Source: Filimonas zeae
Lineage (GTDB): Bacteria; Bacteroidota; Bacteroidia; Chitinophagales; Chitinophagaceae
NCBI RefSeq assembly: GCF_014641615.1
Contig: NZ_BMIB01000001.1
Location: forward strand, 1,054,769-1,118,768
Length of the DNA stretch: 64,000 bases
Direction of reading: 5' to 3'
How positions within the stretch are numbered: the stretch's first letter is position 1; each line of letters opens with the position of its first letter. This document shows, one piece after another, positions 43,815 to 52,512 of the stretch. The position numbers and the translations under genes are program-made. Below the pieces are notes generated by a model that had not been told where the DNA came from, ran no database searches, and was given only the letters and a program-made list of their open reading frames with translations.

Positions 43815-44798
43815 TTAGCTTGCTAATATTTTAATGATTTTCAACCAGTCTGAAGTAAAGCTCTGTTTTTCTTTCACAGCAGTATCCAGTGGTATATAAT
43901 GCATCTGATCGTCTATAATACCTACCATTACGTTGTGGCGGCCGGTCATTAAACTTTCTACTGCGTGGAAGCCCATACGGCTGGAAAGGATACGGTCGAG
44001 ACAGGTAGGAGAACCACCGCGCTGGATGTGACCGAGAATAGAAACCCGGATATCCATGTTAGGCAGTCTTTCTTTTAATATTTTACCTACTTCAGCGCCA
44101 CCCCCAAATTCATCACCTTCGGCCACAACAACCAGGTTCACCAGTTTTCTGCGCTTTTCTTTTTCGGTAAGTTGTGAAATAAGGTCTTCGATGTTGGTAC
44201 GTGTTTCGGGAATCAATACACACTCCGCACCGGTAGCCAGACCACTGTGCAGGGCAATATAACCTGCATCGCGGCCCATTACTTCTACTACAAACAAACG
44301 GTCGTGAGCATCTGCGGTGTCACGGATTTTATCAATCGCATCTACGGCTGTGTTTACTGCGGTATCAAAACCAATGGTAAAGTCAGTACCGGCAATGTCT
44401 TTATCAATAGTACCTGGTAAACCTATACAGGGAATATCAAATTCTGCGCTGAATTTCTGAGCACCGCGGAAGCTGCCATCGCCACCGATAACCACCAGGC
44501 CATCGATGCCTCTTTTTTTCAGGTTTTCGTAGGCTTTTTTACGGCCTTCGTACTCCATGAATTCCTTACTGCGTGCTGTTTTGAGAATAGTTCCGCCGCG
44601 TTGAATGATATTGGCGACAGAGCGGGTGCTCATGTGGAAAATGTCGTCATCGATCATTCCACTATAGCCCCTCATAATTCCATACACTTCCAGACCATAA
44701 TAAATTCCTGTTCTGGCAACCGCCCTGATGGCGGCGTTCATTCCGGGTGCATCACCACCTGATGTGAGTACCCCGATTTTTGTAACTTTATTCGACAT
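43815..44798 (-). CDS. pfkA: ATP-dependent 6-phosphofructokinase
   Basis: A 327-residue enzyme that phosphorylates fructose 6-phosphate. The ATP loop is LTSGGDAPGMNAAIRA. GGDGS with Gly108 and PGTIDKD with Gly129 are the residues that mark ATP users; pyrophosphate-dependent enzymes have Asp and Lys there. The catalytic Asp132 lies in TIDKD, and MGRDAGYIAL is the substrate segment. The usual asparagine after the catalytic Asp is Lys133. First gene of the pfkA-pyk operon, with a consensus promoter and a leader of about 86 bases. Confidence 0.97.
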   Translation of the reverse strand: MSNKVTKIGVLTSGGDAPGMNAAIRAVARTGIYYGLEVYGIMRGYSGMIDDDIFHMSTRSVANIIQRGGTILKTARSKEFMEYEGRKKAYENLKKRGIDGLVVIGGDGSFRGAQKFSAEFDIPCIGLPGTIDKDIAGTDFTIGFDTAVNTAVDAIDKIRDTADAHDRLFVVEVMGRDAGYIALHSGLATGAECVLIPETRTNIEDLISQLTEKEKRRKLVNLVVVAEGDEFGGGAEVGKILKERLPNMDIRVSILGHIQRGGSPTCLDRILSSRMGFHAVESLMTGRHNVMVGIIDDQMHYIPLDTAVKEKQSFTSDWLKIIKILAS

Positions 44799-44887
44799 TG
44801 TGCAACAATCAATTGTCCCTTTAATATAATTTTCAACGAGGCAGGCTAAAATTTCGTAAAATTTTTACGGTAACGTTTCCGAAGTCT

Positions 44888-44918
44888 CAAAAGTAGTGAT
44901 TTGCGGCAAGTAACCAAA
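44888..44918 (-). promoter_or_regulatory. consensus promoter of pfkA-pyk
   Basis: On the minus strand TTTG (44918-44915), a spacer of exactly 19 bases and TACTTTTG (44895-44888) match the Bacteroidota consensus TTTG-N19-TAnnTTTG at every defined position. Transcription should start near 44884. Confidence 0.8.
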
Positions 44919-44986
44919 ATGACAAACCGATTAAACTTTACCGGTAAGTTAGTTTCCGTAAACTTGTGTGTGCAAAAACAACTTAG

Positions 44987-47215
44987 ATGCAGAAAAAGTA
45001 TTGGTTCATTTTTATTCTAATGACAGGTATGACAGCACGAAGTGAAGCTCAGATTAAGTACCCAATAACGCAAAAAACAGAACAGCATGATGACTACTTC
45101 GGAACGCGTGTAAGCGACCCGTACCGCTGGTTAGAGGACGATAACAGTGCCGCAACAAAGCAATGGGTGAAGGAACAAAATGCAGTAACGGAAAACTATC
45201 TTTCAAAGATTCCTTTCCGCAATTCTATTAAACAACGGCTGGAAGGTTTATGGAATTACGCCAAATATTCTTCTCCCTTTAAAAAGGGGAAGTATTATTA
45301 TTTCTTTAAGAACAACGGACTGCAAAATCAGAGCGTTTTATACCGCCAGGAAGGGCTAACGGGAACCCCGGAAGTATTTCTGGACCCCAATACTTTATCG
45401 GCTGATGGTACTGCTGCCCTGGGCAATGTAAGTTTTACCAAAAGCGGTAAATACATGGCTTATACTGTAGCACAATCTGGCAGCGACTGGCAGGTGGGCT
45501 ATATTATGAACACGGAAACCAAACAGCTGTTAAAGGAAAAGATTGAATACATTAAGTTCAGCAGTTTTGCGTGGAGAGATGAAAATGGTTTCTTTTACAG
45601 CCGCTATCCTAAGCCGGATGAGAAGAGCATACTGAGCAAAAAGAACGAGTACCAGAAAGTATACTTTCACCGGGTAGGTACGCCGCAGAGCAGCGATATA
45701 CTGGTGTTTGAAGATAATGAACATCCGCTGCGTTACTTTGGTGCAGGTGTAACGGAAGACAGACGTTACCTGTATATTCAGGTGAGTGAGGGCACCAGTG
45801 GCGGAGAGATTTTATATACCGATTTATGGGAGGCAAAGGTGCTGGACAGAAAGGTGGAAAGAATAGCTTCTGCACCCGCTGCAGGTTACGGTGCATCGGG
45901 CTATGGTGCCGCACCTAAAGCTAAGTCTGCCCATGGTAAGGCGGCTTTAAAGTTTGCCACGCTGATAAAAGGTTTTGATACAGAGCCGGAAATAATTGAT
46001 AACGTAGACACAAAGCTGCTGGTAAAAACCAATGATGGTGCACCTAATTATAAAGTGGTGCTGATTGACCCGGCCAACCCTGCTAAAGAAAACTGGAAAA
46101 CGGTGATTGCAGAGAAGCCGGAGGTGCTGGAGAGTGTTTCCACCGGAGGTGGTTATTTGTTTGCAAGTTACCTGAAAGATGCTTCTACCAAAGTGTATCA
46201 ATATACGTTTGGTGGTAAGCAGGTGAGGGAGATAGCACTGCCCGGAATTGGTACTGCATCTGGCTTTGGTGGCGAAATAAGTGATAAAGATTTCTTTTAT
46301 ACATTCACTTCTTTTAACTATCCGCCTACTATATTCCGTTACGAAATTTCCTCTGGCAAATCAGAGTTGTTCCGCAAGTCGGAAGTGAAGTTTACACCGG
46401 AGGATTATGAAACCAAACAGGTATTTGTTACTTCTAAAGATGGTGCTAAAGTTCCGGTGTTTTTAACGTATAAGATAGGCTTACAACTGAATGGCGAAAA
46501 CCCGGTGCTGATATATGGTTATGGCGGCTTTAATGTGGCTATGACGCCTGGCTTTAGTATTTCCAACGTATTCTTTATGGAGCAGGGAGGTATTTATGCC
46601 ATGGTATGTTTGCGTGGTGGTAATGAGTATGGTGAGGAGTGGCACAAAGCAGGCATGCTGTTAAACAAGCAGAACGTGTTTAACGATATGATTGCAAGTG
46701 CAGAATGGCTGATTGAAAACAAGTATACCAGCAAAGAGAAGATAGCCGTAAGAGGCGGCAGTAACGGAGGTTTACTGGTAGGTGCGGTAATGACGCAACG
46801 CCCCGATTTATTTAAGGTGGCTATACCACAGGTAGGTGTAATGGATATGCTGCGGTTTCATAAGTTTACTGTTGGCTGGGGCTGGGCTGTGGAGTATGGT
46901 AATGCGGAAAAGAGTGCAGAAGACTTTAAAAACCTGTACAGCTATTCACCCCTGCACAATCTGAAAAAGGGTACCTGTTATCCTGCTACCATGGTTACCA
47001 CGGCAGATCATGATGATCGTGTAGTGCCTGCACACTCCTTTAAGTTTGCAGCAACTTTGCAGGAAACCCAAAGCTGCGATAACCCTGCTTTAATACGTAT
47101 TGAAAGCAAGGCAGGCCATGGTGCCGGTAAGCCTACTACCAAGCTGATTGAAGAGGCTGCGGATATCTGGAGCTTTGTAATGTTTAATCTGGGTATGACG
47201 TATAAAGAGCAATAG
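44987..47215 (+). CDS. prolyl oligopeptidase family (S9A) serine peptidase, secreted
   Basis: A 742-residue enzyme with signal peptide MQKKYWFIFILMTGMTARSEAQ. After the PYRWLEDDNSAATKQWV marker typical of S9A comes a seven-bladed propeller (about 95-450), then the alpha/beta hydrolase domain. The nucleophile is Ser592 in RGGSNGG, the Asp lies in TADHDDRVVP and the His in SKAGHGAGKP. The enzyme cuts short peptides after proline. A near-consensus -7 box (TAAACTTG, 44959-44966) lies 20 bases before the ATG, divergent from pfkA. The propeller carries an unusual Ala/Gly/Tyr-rich loop at about 295-312 (AAGYGASGYGAAPKAKS). A bidirectional terminator follows. Confidence 0.93.
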   Translation: MQKKYWFIFILMTGMTARSEAQIKYPITQKTEQHDDYFGTRVSDPYRWLEDDNSAATKQWVKEQNAVTENYLSKIPFRNSIKQRLEGLWNYAKYSSPFKKGKYYYFFKNNGLQNQSVLYRQEGLTGTPEVFLDPNTLSADGTAALGNVSFTKSGKYMAYTVAQSGSDWQVGYIMNTETKQLLKEKIEYIKFSSFAWRDENGFFYSRYPKPDEKSILSKKNEYQKVYFHRVGTPQSSDILVFEDNEHPLRYFGAGVTEDRRYLYIQVSEGTSGGEILYTDLWEAKVLDRKVERIASAPAAGYGASGYGAAPKAKSAHGKAALKFATLIKGFDTEPEIIDNVDTKLLVKTNDGAPNYKVVLIDPANPAKENWKTVIAEKPEVLESVSTGGGYLFASYLKDASTKVYQYTFGGKQVREIALPGIGTASGFGGEISDKDFFYTFTSFNYPPTIFRYEISSGKSELFRKSEVKFTPEDYETKQVFVTSKDGAKVPVFLTYKIGLQLNGENPVLIYGYGGFNVAMTPGFSISNVFFMEQGGIYAMVCLRGGNEYGEEWHKAGMLLNKQNVFNDMIASAEWLIENKYTSKEKIAVRGGSNGGLLVGAVMTQRPDLFKVAIPQVGVMDMLRFHKFTVGWGWAVEYGNAEKSAEDFKNLYSYSPLHNLKKGTCYPATMVTTADHDDRVVPAHSFKFAATLQETQSCDNPALIRIESKAGHGAGKPTTKLIEEAADIWSFVMFNLGMTYKEQ

Positions 47216-47238
47216 ATAGCTGTTGATGATATAAAAAT

Positions 47239-47274
47239 AAAAAGCCGCGCCTGTTTAACCGGGCGCGGCTTTTT
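47239..47274. terminator. bidirectional intrinsic terminator
   Basis: AAAAAGCCGCGCC (47239-47251) and GGCGCGGCTTTTT (47262-47274) form a perfect 13-pair stem around a ten-base loop, with A-run and T-run ends. It serves both the S9 peptidase gene and the convergent DinB gene. Confidence 0.93.
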
Positions 47275-47285
47275 AGTATGCTAAT

Positions 47286-47798
47286 TTACAGATAACGCTG
47301 CTCCAGTATTTCCTTATGATGCAACAGATGCCCATATAGCACATACGCAATGGTATTGGCGGTAACCTCTACGCCGGAAGTGAAGCCTGTGCAATCCAAT
47401 TGCGCTTCTGTAAGGGATAATAGTAATAAATCTGTGGAGGTACGTACCGCATTGAACTCTTCCTTCAGTGAGGAAAGGGTTCTGGCAGAAGCGCCGGCGG
47501 TTACTGCATAATCGTTTTCTTCAAAACCAGGTAAAGGCGTTTTGTCTTTACGGGCAATACGCAGCAGGCGGTAAGCAAATATTCTTTCTGCATCAACCAC
47601 GTGCTGTATTACATCTTTTATAGTCCATTTTCCCGGAGCGTATGCATAGTCTGCTTTTGCTTCGGGCAATGCGTTATAGAAGGTTGCAATTTGTGCAGAA
47701 TAGTCTTTTACTATGTCTGTTACGGTATCACTGTTTACTTTGTTGATGTAGGTTTCCTGATAAGGAACGTAAAATTTTCCTCCGGTGGGTTTTGCCAT
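47286..47798 (-). CDS. DinB superfamily protein
   Basis: A 170-residue four-helix bundle protein. WTIKDVIQHVVDAERIFAYR carries the first histidine and LLHHKEILEQRYL at the C-terminus carries the others, the usual DinB metal triad. Its sequence is distinct from the DinB protein at 23500-24081. The start lies five bases after the S8 peptidase stop, so the two are translated from one message. Substrate unknown. Confidence 0.82.
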   Translation of the reverse strand: MAKPTGGKFYVPYQETYINKVNSDTVTDIVKDYSAQIATFYNALPEAKADYAYAPGKWTIKDVIQHVVDAERIFAYRLLRIARKDKTPLPGFEENDYAVTAGASARTLSSLKEEFNAVRTSTDLLLLSLTEAQLDCTGFTSGVEVTANTIAYVLYGHLLHHKEILEQRYL

Positions 47799-47803
47799 GA
47801 TTG

Positions 47804-49504
47804 CTATTTTACCGGCTTACTGTTTTTGAAAGTAGCCTTTGGTAAAGTTACCTTTTTTTTATCTCTTATTTCCGGCTGTAGGGTGGCAGCAACTTCCAGT
47901 GCAGTGCGGGCGTTTATCATACCGCCCGTTTCGCATAAAGTGCTGATGGTTACCTTTTCTTTGGTGCCAGGTTTGTAAACAGTAACCGTAGTATCGCAGC
48001 TGTAGGCAGATTTTTCAATAGCATATTTAACCTGCCGGGCAGATAAATCAGGGTAGTAGGAGCGTATTAACGCTGCCACACCTGCCACTACCGGGGCGGC
48101 CATACTGGTTCCTTTTAAAAAGCCATAATCGCTTTTGCCTGGGAACGTGGAATAGATTTTTACGCCTGGCGCAAACACATCTACATTGGCTTTGCCATAG
48201 TTGCTGAAGTCTGCTATTAGTTTACCATCACCAATATGCGGATCGCTGCTGGCGCCTACATTGATAAAGTTATCGGCACGTCTGTTACATTCCAGTAACT
48301 GTGCGTTGGGAAAGTTTTCTGTTTCGTCTACATCCGTAGCTTCGTTACCGGCAGCATGTACAATCAGCACGTCTTTCGCTTCTGCGTATTGTATGGCTTC
48401 GTCTACCCATTTCTTTTCGGGAGAGAAAGCTTTACCAAAACTCATATTGATTACACGCGCGCCGTTGTCTACGGCGTATTTGATGGCCAGAGCCACATCT
48501 TTATCGTATTCATCGCCATCAGGTATGGCGCGTACCATCATAATTTTTACATTATCTGCCACGCCTTCAATACCCAGGTTGTTGGTGCGGTCTGCACCTA
48601 TTATACCGCTTACATGCGTGCCATGCAGTGGGTTAGGACCCATTACATCTGCATTGCCATAAAAACGGTCGTTGATGTTGTAATAATCGTCTTTAATTAC
48701 TTTTTCGCGATAATCGGGCGGGGGCACGTCACGTGCTTCCATCGATTCTTTTTTGCCATCGGCATATTCGCTTAACTGAGAAATGATAAAGGCGTTGGTA
48801 TCATCACCTTCAAAACCCAGCAACTTCATGCTGCTGAGGTAGCCCAGTTTGGCCTGTTTGCCGTGCGAGTTGGAAGGCTGCCATTTTTCCAGCTGCTCGC
48901 AGGTAAACTCAGTTTTGCCCAATTCCTGCTGCAGGGTTTTGTCGTGCTTTTTCAGCGCTTTCAGTGCCATCTCCACAAACATCAGCTCAGCCTGTTCTTC
49001 GCTGTTTACGGTCATTTCCTTTGCCGCTTTAGCCCATAGATTGTACTGGGCTTTATCGGTTTTAGGAAGACTGTCTTCGTTAATGCTGGTGCCGGAGAAT
49101 TTGTTTTTATAGCGATGGTATAATCTTGTTTTTTCGTCAGCGGCCTTTTTAAGGTTATTGCCGTCTATATTGCCCAGGAAGTTCCAGCCGTATACATCAT
49201 CAATATAACCATTGCCATCATCGTCAATGCCATTGCCGGGAATTTCTTTGGGGTTGCGCCAGAGAATGCTTCTGAGGTCTTCCTGTGTGGTATCTATACC
49301 GGAATCAATTACAGCTACAATAACCGGTGTGCTTTTTTTATCTTTTAAAAAAGTGTAGGCATTGCCAATGCTGATGCCGTAGTAGCCATCCTGCTGCAGG
49401 TCTTTCAGATGCCAGCCCTTCAGGGCGTTCTGCGCCTGTGTTTGACCAGCCCAGAACAGACAGGCAACGATTACGATATTAGATTTTCTCACGGAAGGTC
49501 TCAT
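47804..49504 (-). CDS. subtilisin-like S8 serine peptidase with large insertion, secreted
   Basis: A 566-residue peptidase with signal peptide ending near GQTQAQ. The catalytic triad is Asp67 in AVIDSGIDTT, His294 in LHGTHVSG and Ser467 in KGTSMAAPVVAG. Directly after the Asp block is a calcium-loop-like NGIDDDGNGYIDD. Between about 116 and 290, where subtilisins have only a short stretch, it has a Lys/Glu-rich helical insertion of about 170 residues. This longer form occurs in Bacteroidota. No T9SS C-terminal domain is seen, so it is probably periplasmic or an outer membrane-associated enzyme. Downstream DinB follows after five bases. Confidence 0.92.
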   Translation of the reverse strand: MRPSVRKSNIVIVACLFWAGQTQAQNALKGWHLKDLQQDGYYGISIGNAYTFLKDKKSTPVIVAVIDSGIDTTQEDLRSILWRNPKEIPGNGIDDDGNGYIDDVYGWNFLGNIDGNNLKKAADEKTRLYHRYKNKFSGTSINEDSLPKTDKAQYNLWAKAAKEMTVNSEEQAELMFVEMALKALKKHDKTLQQELGKTEFTCEQLEKWQPSNSHGKQAKLGYLSSMKLLGFEGDDTNAFIISQLSEYADGKKESMEARDVPPPDYREKVIKDDYYNINDRFYGNADVMGPNPLHGTHVSGIIGADRTNNLGIEGVADNVKIMMVRAIPDGDEYDKDVALAIKYAVDNGARVINMSFGKAFSPEKKWVDEAIQYAEAKDVLIVHAAGNEATDVDETENFPNAQLLECNRRADNFINVGASSDPHIGDGKLIADFSNYGKANVDVFAPGVKIYSTFPGKSDYGFLKGTSMAAPVVAGVAALIRSYYPDLSARQVKYAIEKSAYSCDTTVTVYKPGTKEKVTISTLCETGGMINARTALEVAATLQPEIRDKKKVTLPKATFKNSKPVK

Positions 49505-49618
49505 GTGTCACTGCTGGAATCGTTATATAATTTCTACTATAAATACAAATATCAGACAGGCTTGTAAGTTAAGAAAACGATTAATACAACATTAATAGAA
49601 TTTTATGAAATTATTAAT

Positions 49619-51145
49619 TTACAAATCGAACTTAATACCCTGAGCCAGAGGTAATTGAGTGCTATAGTTGATGGTGTTGGTTTGGCGGCGCATATAGGCT
49701 TTCCAGGCGTCTGACCCACTTTCGCGGCCTCCGCCGGTTTCTTTTTCGCCTCCAAAAGCTCCGCCAATCTCCGCGCCGCTGGTTCCTATGTTAACGTTGG
49801 CAATACCGCAATCACTGCCTGCGTAGGAGAGAAACTGCTCTGCTTCGCGCAGGTTCAGCGTCATAATAGCGGACGAAAGTCCCTGTGGCACAGCATTTTG
49901 CAGTGCAATAGCCTCATCCAGTGTTTTGTACTTAAGCAGGTAAAGAATGGGGGCAAAGGTTTCCTGTGTTACCACAGGCAGCTGGCTGTTTACCTCTGCA
50001 ATACAGGGTTTTACATAGCAGCCACTTTCATAACCGCTGCCTTCCAGTACTGCACCTTCTACTACAAAGCGGCCACCCTGCTGTTTACAGTTTTCAATGG
50101 CGTTGAGGTATTGTGTTACGGCGTCTTTATCAATCAACGGGCCTACATGGTTATGTTCATCCAGCGGGTTGCCAATGCGCAACTGGCCATAGGCTTTTAC
50201 CAGTTTTTGGGTAAACGCTTCGTATACCGATTCGTGAATAATTAAACGGCGGGTGGTGGTACAGCGCTGGCCGGCGGTGCCTACAGCCCCGAATACGGCG
50301 CCGGGAAGGGCAATACCCAGATCGGCATGTTCGGATATAATAATGGCGTTGTTGCCACCCAATTCCAGCAGCGAACGGCCTAAGCGTGCAGCTACGGTTT
50401 GGGCCACGGCCTTGCCCATGCGGGTAGAGCCGGTGGCGGATACTAATGCTACCCTTTCATCGGCGGCCAGTTTTTCGCCCAGGTCGCGGCCACCCTGTAC
50501 CAGACAGCATACACCTTCGGGTACATCGTTCTTTTTAAATACTTCTGCTACAATATGTTGAACGGCTATGGCGCAGAGCGGCGTTTTTTCGCTCGGCTTC
50601 CAGATACATACGTTGCCGCATACCCAGGCCAGTGCACTGTTCCAGCTCCATACAGCTACCGGGAAGTTAAAGGCCGATATAATACCTGTGATGCCCAATG
50701 GGTGCCACTGCTCGTACATTCTGTGCAAAGGGCGCTCGCTGTGCATGGTGAGGCCATACAACTGGCGGGATAAACCCACGGCAAAATCGCAGATATCAAT
50801 CATTTCCTGCACCTCGCCGTAACCTTCCTGCAGGCTTTTTCCCATTTCGTAGCTTACCAGCTTACCCAGGTTGGTTTTGTTGGCACGCAGGGCATCGCCA
50901 ATCTGCCGTACAATTTCGCCACGTTTAGGGGCAGGGAAGGTGCGCCAGGTAGTATAGGCTTCCAGTGCAGTGTTTACCACATTGTTATAGCTGGCATCAT
51001 CGGTAGGTTGTACCGTGGCTATCAGCTGACCATCTACGGGTGAAAAAGATTCCAATTCAGATCCGCTGCCTGCCAGCCAGTGGTTACCGGTTGAGGTGCC
51101 TTTGTTTTGAGAGGAAATGCCGAGCTGCGCTAAAATCTCTTTCAT
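49619..51145 (-). CDS. aldehyde dehydrogenase, ALDH7 (antiquitin/AmaB) type
   Basis: A 508-residue NAD(P)-dependent dehydrogenase. ALDH7 marks are the YEQWHPLGITGIISAFNFPV segment, WKPSEKTPLCAIA, the general base Glu in LLELGGNNAII and the catalytic Cys in TAGQRCTTTRRL. The C-terminus GGEKETGGGRESGSDAWK also fits. In bacteria this group oxidises alpha-aminoadipate semialdehyde (piperideine-6-carboxylate) in lysine breakdown, or related aldehydes; which one applies is not shown by the context. The gene stands alone. The 145 bases before its start lead straight into the 21-bp repeat array, and no promoter motif was recognised. Confidence 0.92.
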   Translation of the reverse strand: MKEILAQLGISSQNKGTSTGNHWLAGSGSELESFSPVDGQLIATVQPTDDASYNNVVNTALEAYTTWRTFPAPKRGEIVRQIGDALRANKTNLGKLVSYEMGKSLQEGYGEVQEMIDICDFAVGLSRQLYGLTMHSERPLHRMYEQWHPLGITGIISAFNFPVAVWSWNSALAWVCGNVCIWKPSEKTPLCAIAVQHIVAEVFKKNDVPEGVCCLVQGGRDLGEKLAADERVALVSATGSTRMGKAVAQTVAARLGRSLLELGGNNAIIISEHADLGIALPGAVFGAVGTAGQRCTTTRRLIIHESVYEAFTQKLVKAYGQLRIGNPLDEHNHVGPLIDKDAVTQYLNAIENCKQQGGRFVVEGAVLEGSGYESGCYVKPCIAEVNSQLPVVTQETFAPILYLLKYKTLDEAIALQNAVPQGLSSAIMTLNLREAEQFLSYAGSDCGIANVNIGTSGAEIGGAFGGEKETGGGRESGSDAWKAYMRRQTNTINYSTQLPLAQGIKFDL

Positions 51146-51290
51146 ACTCTTTGTGTGTTTGTGGTGGTTTACTTCCGGTTGCAGATGGCTGTTGCCGGGA
51201 AATAACGAATTTCAGGAAAAAAACGGCATCTGCAATGGCTGTACGCTAAAGGTGCGGGAAGGATATATTGTGTATTATTGTCACGCCCGG

Positions 51291-51809
51291 GAGTTGCTGC
51301 AAGTCGTACAGAAGTACCAGGAAAACACTCCGGAGCTTCCGGAGCACTCCGGTGAGCAGCCGGATTTCATGGCCCTGCTTCCGGAGCAACTCCCAAAGCT
51401 TTCAAAATGCAGCGGCCAGCTTCTTCCTCGTAATTACCAGCTTCAGGAGCAAATCCGTGAGCTTTCTGAGCAAAATCCAAAGCTTTCGGTGCAAAATCCA
51501 AAGCTCTGGCGGGTAAGCCAGGTACTTTATGACCTGATTGGCCAACCTTCTGGCCACATTTACCAACTTCCGGAAGAGAATTATAAGTTTTCTGAGCGGA
51601 TTTATAAGTTATCTGGAAACATGCAGCAACTTTCCGGCGTAGAAAAGAAGCCTGTAAAAGTGCTCCGGCAGCTCTATGGGCAGTTTTACAAGCTTTGGGA
51701 TGGCATGGACCAGCTTCAGGATGGCATCCCAAAGCTTTGGAATTGTACGGCTAAGCTTTAGAATGGCATCGCCCGGCTTTCTAATTGCGTCGCCCGGCTT
51801 TTTTCCGGG
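51291..51809. repeat. array of about 25 degenerate 21-bp units in unbroken register
   Basis: From GAGTTGCTG at 51291 the DNA can be cut into 25 successive 21-bp units without a single insertion or deletion; the last unit runs into the stop codon of the LytTR regulator (51810-51812). The core is AAGCTTT or CAGCTT at the start of each unit, often followed by C-GG or TGG; units 9 and 10 (51459-51500) agree at 18 of 21 positions. Because 21 is divisible by three, every frame gives heptads. The rightward frame (51117-51761) reads KLSEQNP-, KLSVQNP- and KLWDGMD-like units, and the heptads continue beyond its stop at 51759. The leftward frame in phase with the regulator reads KPGDAIR, KPGDAIL, KLSRTIP after the regulator stop. 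Coding or non-coding cannot be decided by eye. Confidence 0.85.
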
Positions 51810-52508
51810 TTATCCTTCCATGCGTTTTTGCAGTAATTCCTGTACCTGCTTCTGATAAGTATAGCTTACAGGAATGGTTTTTTCGCCAATGCGAATGGAG
51901 TTTTTGTTCCAGCCGTCAACCTTTTCAACGGGTACTATATAAGAGCGGTGTACCCGCACAAATTTGCTGGGTGGCAGCTTTTCCGATACGGCTTTCATGC
52001 TCATATGTACCAGTATAGGCTTGGGAGAGAGGTAGAGTTTTATGTAATCATCCAGGGCTTCAATCAGTTCAATGTCTTTGAAGTAGATTTTATTCCACTG
52101 GTAGTTGTGCTTTACAAAAAGGTAGCCTTCGTTTACCTCGCGGTTCTGGCGGTACTCCACCAGCTCGCGGGCTTTGGTAACGGCTTTCAGAAAACGCTCG
52201 TAGTCGAACGGTTTTACCAGATAATCCACTGCATCCAGGTTAAAACCTTCGGCGGCGTACTGGCCAAACGCGGTGGTAAATATTACCATGGGCTTGTTTT
52301 CCAGGCTGGTAAACAACTCCAGACCGTTAATATCGGGCATTTGTATATCCAGAAACAACAGATCTATATCTTCATTCTGCTGCAGGTATTCTTTTGCTTT
52401 TACAGCATCGGTAAAGGTGGCTACTACGTCCAGTTCTCCTGTTTTGCGGGCATACCCCTGTACCAGTTGTAATGCCAGTGGCTCGTCGTCTATTGCTACA
52501 CATTTCAT
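51810..52508 (-). CDS. LytTR-family response regulator next to the 21-bp array
   Basis: The frame opens at 52520, but the ATG at 52508 (MKCVAIDDEP) is the standard start and leaves four bases after the kinase stop. The receiver has Asp54 in LFLDIQMPD, the conserved Thr in FTTAFGQYA and Lys in YLVKPFDYERF. The LytTR domain follows (about 130-232; WNKIYFKDIELIEALDDYIK, FVRVHRSYIVPVEKV). It pairs with the kinase immediately upstream. LytTR proteins typically bind direct repeats spaced about two helical turns apart, and a 21-bp array begins at this gene's stop codon; whether the two are linked is unproven. Confidence 0.92.
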   Translation of the reverse strand: MKCVAIDDEPLALQLVQGYARKTGELDVVATFTDAVKAKEYLQQNEDIDLLFLDIQMPDINGLELFTSLENKPMVIFTTAFGQYAAEGFNLDAVDYLVKPFDYERFLKAVTKARELVEYRQNREVNEGYLFVKHNYQWNKIYFKDIELIEALDDYIKLYLSPKPILVHMSMKAVSEKLPPSKFVRVHRSYIVPVEKVDGWNKNSIRIGEKTIPVSYTYQKQVQELLQKRMEG

Positions 52509-52512
52509 AATG

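Noticed and set aside
51367..51732. Leftward 121-codon reading frame in the array
   Set aside because: Same reason: periodic composition keeps several frames open. No start signal or homology recognised.
51117..51761. Rightward 214-codon reading frame across the 21-bp array
   Set aside because: It begins inside the opposite-strand ALDH gene, the heptads go on past its stop, and equally long frames exist on the minus strand because 21 is a multiple of three. Not listed as a gene; described under the repeat.
51291..51809. CRISPR array
   Set aside because: Units are contiguous and degenerate with no unique spacers, and no cas genes are present.
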